DNA of 23,841 bases, from NCBI GenBank assembly GCA_004151065.3, contig NWUY0300007580.1:1-23841 (forward strand), in the 5' to 3' direction. Numbering within the stretch: position 1 is the stretch's first letter; each line of letters opens with the position of its first letter. The position numbers and the translations under genes were made by a program. Shown one piece after another: positions 21,001-23,841 of the stretch. Source of the DNA: Larix sibirica. Its lineage: Eukaryota; Streptophyta; Pinopsida; Pinales; Pinaceae. The notes below the pieces were generated by a model. That model was given only the letters and a program-made list of their open reading frames with translations. It made no database searches and had not been told where the DNA came from.

Positions 21001-23192
21001 GTTGGCTAGATTATTCTGTCAAGTGGCTAACTACAGAAAGACAACCGGCACAAAGTGCTTAAAGCAACCCTTTGTGTGTTTGGGATAGTTATCTTTCACA
21101 GGATTATGGCCCTGTTACCTTTGGGGTTTGCTCTCAAAAGAGAGTCTTAGCTTTGTTTTATCTGTATTATTACTTCCAACTTATTCAAACTAAATGAAAG
21201 CTATCTAAACTAAAATGTTAGCAAGGATCTATTTTAAACTAATCACTACACATAAATTAGTAGCTACTAAACTATGATAAAATTAACCAACTGAATCTAA
21301 TTCTTCTAAATCTATCCTGGCCAGGAGCAGAATGATAAAATACTAATGCTATTATCAAAATTGAATTAAAGATGAATGCTACTAAGAAAAATGATAATAT
21401 AAAATTAACCATTCAATTCAGACAACATGAAAATTTAACAACACATTTAGTTAAATGACAATAACATAGGCCATAAACAATTGTGATGTTAAAGAACCAA
21501 TTCTGAAAACTAACATTTGTTCAAGACATAAAAGATTAATCTCTTGCACACATAAACAAAGTATATATATGCAAAACAACAAGAGTATGATAAATACGAA
21601 AGGAGTTTTATATCTTCATAATTAACATTCATAAAGTACCAGTAACTGAGATCATAGCAGAGTTTCTATCAAAGAACAACATCTGAGATTACAATCAACT
21701 CCTAACAGTTTCTTTCATACTAGTCTTGAACCACTCACAGGAGAAATCATACAGTTATTTTGGGAAAATCATTCCCCTGAAATTTTACAGAGTATCCCCC
21801 CCAGTTTGGCATTTGAATTCTTCTCTTTATATAGGTAGATATTGAAGTGCCTCTACTTGTTTTTCGTTGAGCTAATTACTCCATTTGATTTCCCGTAAGC
21901 TGAGAGATACTTGGAATTCAATGTAACCTCCTCCATCATTAGAGAATATAATCAACTACCTTTAACTCCAAATGGTTTCGGGGCTAGCCTTCCCGAAGAT
22001 GAAACAATCCCATGTTTTCCTAATAGAAAAACCAATAATTGTGACAACTAGGGTTCATGATTCAGTCCTCCTCCTTTAATGCTTCCTTCCTTTACATGTT
22101 TTGACTCATGAATTGGTCCGTTTAGAAATGATTCCATTGCGACTTTCTCCACCTTCATTGTTAATTCTGCAAAGTAAGAAAAAATTAAGAGAATAATCGC
22201 TAAAGATAACGTGATAGGAAAAATAGATAAAATATTTTTCTACAAAATATAAAACAACGAGATAAACAGGAGAAGTTTTGAACGATTAATAATATAAAAA
22301 ATTAAAAATATCTCCCTTTGTAATCTTGTGTTCTCTTTTATTATTTAAGTGAGGAATCGTTATAGCTTCTCCAACTGAGTCGCAGCATTATTGAGAATAA
22401 TCTAGTGGTGACAACCTTTGTTGAATCCAATGATCTTCATACACAACTATCACTTCTATAGACGTGAGCATCAAAACTCATATTAAACAAAATAACATAT
22501 AATGTGAGAATTAAACACAAAGATTAAAACTGAAATTATTTGAAGGGTGAAATATAGAAATTCTTCCTTTCAACTTCATCGATATCTAGCAACGTGGAGA
22601 TTCAATTCTGCTAGCTAAGGTATCATGATAAATCGTCAAGCAAATGGCTTGGTGATGAATCAATAGAACAACTACAAAGCAACCAAGTGAAATTACACTT
22701 CCCCAAATTCTCTGTGATTTTCTTTGCATTGATATTGGTAATCTAACGATCTGTTGACATAGTAGCTGATTTTATCCTTTGGGCATCTCGTAGCAACAAG
22801 AATATGGTTGCATATGAATTTGAAATAGGTTGGAGAAACTACCAAATAGTGGTATTTCCATCTTCTTTTACTGCGAATCTGAGGCGGTGCAGTCTGGATA
22901 AACTTGTTGCAAATCATATTTTCTAACTTTCAATGCACTGGCACACATTCTTTTTTTGGTCAACAACAACCAAACAATCTTCTCCTTTATCGACTTTTAG
23001 TTACATGAAAATTGATTCAAAAGGTTCGAAAATAATGTGAGATTGGACTCATTCAAAAGGTGAGCTATAAAGAGCGTTTGTTACCCTCTTCCAGCTTGTA
23101 AAAAATCAAAGAGGCACTCGTCAATCATGACGGGGAAATTAAAGGAAAGAGTATATATTTACACCTGTATTAATGGCAGTTTATAGTCACCC
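21001..23192. other. Unassigned AT-rich stretch
   Basis: The subterminal repeats of the CACTA end stop at about 20,998 and the sequence character changes. No coding region is recognisable. The minus ORF at 22693-22917 (74 codons) has no known motif. A C-run (ATCCCCCCC) near 21,785 and a TATA-like TTTATATAGG near 21,826 are present, but nothing ties them to a gene. It could be the interior of the CACTA element, a later insertion, or resumed retrotransposon sequence. Confidence 0.35.
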
Positions 23193-23841
23193 TTGAGCAT
23201 GGTAGCTTTTTACATCTCATTTAAACAATTGGGTAATCAACTCATCCTCGAGTCGTACCAATTCTATGAGTCATCTTACTCCTTTGGGTCATATGAAGAA
23301 TACCTCTACCTCGTTAAGTCAATGTTGCCAGGTCACTTGCCATGCCGTTATATGTTCAAGGGAAGTCTGTCACTTGAGTCAACCTTTGCAGTCATCTTAC
23401 ATTCCTTTATGTCAGTTACCCCTGAGTCAATCCAAAAACTCACTACTCAGTCTGATCTACTCCAGCAAAATATTTGGTCTTGTTTCGTGTCAATGATGGG
23501 GGAACCATCATGGCCCTCCTTTGATAGGTCTATCCTTGTCGTCCACAACACATCATCCAAGTATTAGACCTAAAAACCAATTTAGTAACTTGGGCCTGCA
23601 TACCTCAATGGCATGTTACCTTGCTTCCAACAATAGGTTTACATCTTTGGCCTCTGATTGAAAGACTCCGCCGAATGTTCGACCTCAACTCATTGATTCA
23701 CATTCGGGGGAATGTACTAGTGTACCTTGGGAATCATTGACATCAATGGTGATATCCCTCGCACCTGTTAACAGTATACCTCAATGATAAGTAATCAAGT
23801 GATTTATACCATGTTTGACATCAAGACATCTATTCACATGG
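23193..23841 (+). other. Unassigned stretch with degenerate internal repeats
   Basis: The 124-codon frame at 23193-23567 (starting MSMVAFYISFKQLGNQ) has no domain I recognise. It overlaps repeated phrases: TGAGTCA at 23267, 23375 and 23423, and GTCATCTTAC at 23271 and 23391, 120 bp apart. That favours repeat DNA over a real gene. ATTCGGGGGAATG near 23,704 is a short purine-rich run. The window ends without a clear boundary. Confidence 0.3.

Noticed and set aside
21000-21030. TGTTGGCTAG as the start of a copia LTR interrupting the CACTA element
   Set aside because: No second LTR, primer-binding site or target duplication could be found; a two-base TG start is too weak.
23193-23567. 124-codon plus ORF as a gene
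   Set aside because: Overlaps degenerate repeats and has no recognisable domain or splice context.
4046-23712. ACATTCGGGGGAA shared at about 4,046 and 23,702 as paired LTR ends
   Set aside because: Flanking sequences do not match; a 13-nt match around a G run is not enough.

Overview
This is a window of plant nuclear DNA. It holds one well-supported protein gene, an intron-rich minus-strand polyamine oxidase of the Arabidopsis PAO1 type (about 7.66-10.80 kb). Around it lies AT-rich, gene-poor DNA made of decayed transposable elements and local tandem repeats. The plant assignment rests on close resemblance of all translated PAO exons to plant PAO1, GT-AG introns mostly near 100 nt, a plant G-box promoter element, a CACTA-type transposon end and a plant-style LTR boundary. 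A large transposon-rich genome, perhaps a gymnosperm, fits the amount of decay, but that is a guess. One ambiguous base (n) sits near 15,384.

Layout. 1-6,540: no supportable gene; only tiny chance-like ORFs and faint signs of old coding DNA on the minus strand near 4.5-5.2 kb. 6,541-6,896: a compound tandem repeat. 6,897-7,664: PAO 3' flank with two short tandem duplications. 7,665-10,797: PAO gene, 11 exons, apparently intact; intron 6 is much longer than the others and carries a 133-bp foldback, MITE-like insertion. 10,886-10,962: a TATA-like box and a perfect 16-bp-arm palindrome carrying two G-boxes. 10,963-12,100: nothing recognised. 12,100-12,720: a minus-strand promoter-like stretch. 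12,785-13,565: repeat units of about 121 bp, four in tandem on plus and one inverted on minus. 13,623-17,760: a decayed plus-strand coding relic of unknown family, broken by many in-frame stops and frame changes. About 18,226-19,419: a minus-strand LTR, with its polypurine tract at 19,420-19,433 and a small tandem array beyond it. 19,847 to about 21,000: one end of a CACTA transposon with palindromic subterminal repeats, apparently inserted into the LTR element. 21,000-23,841: unassigned, with degenerate repeats at the end.

Functionally, PAO is the only gene likely to act in the cell. It would oxidise polyamines (spermine-type substrates) in the cytosol, and its double G-box promoter suggests control by bZIP or bHLH factors. 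The rest is a record of nested insertion and decay. I saw no tRNA, rRNA or CRISPR array.
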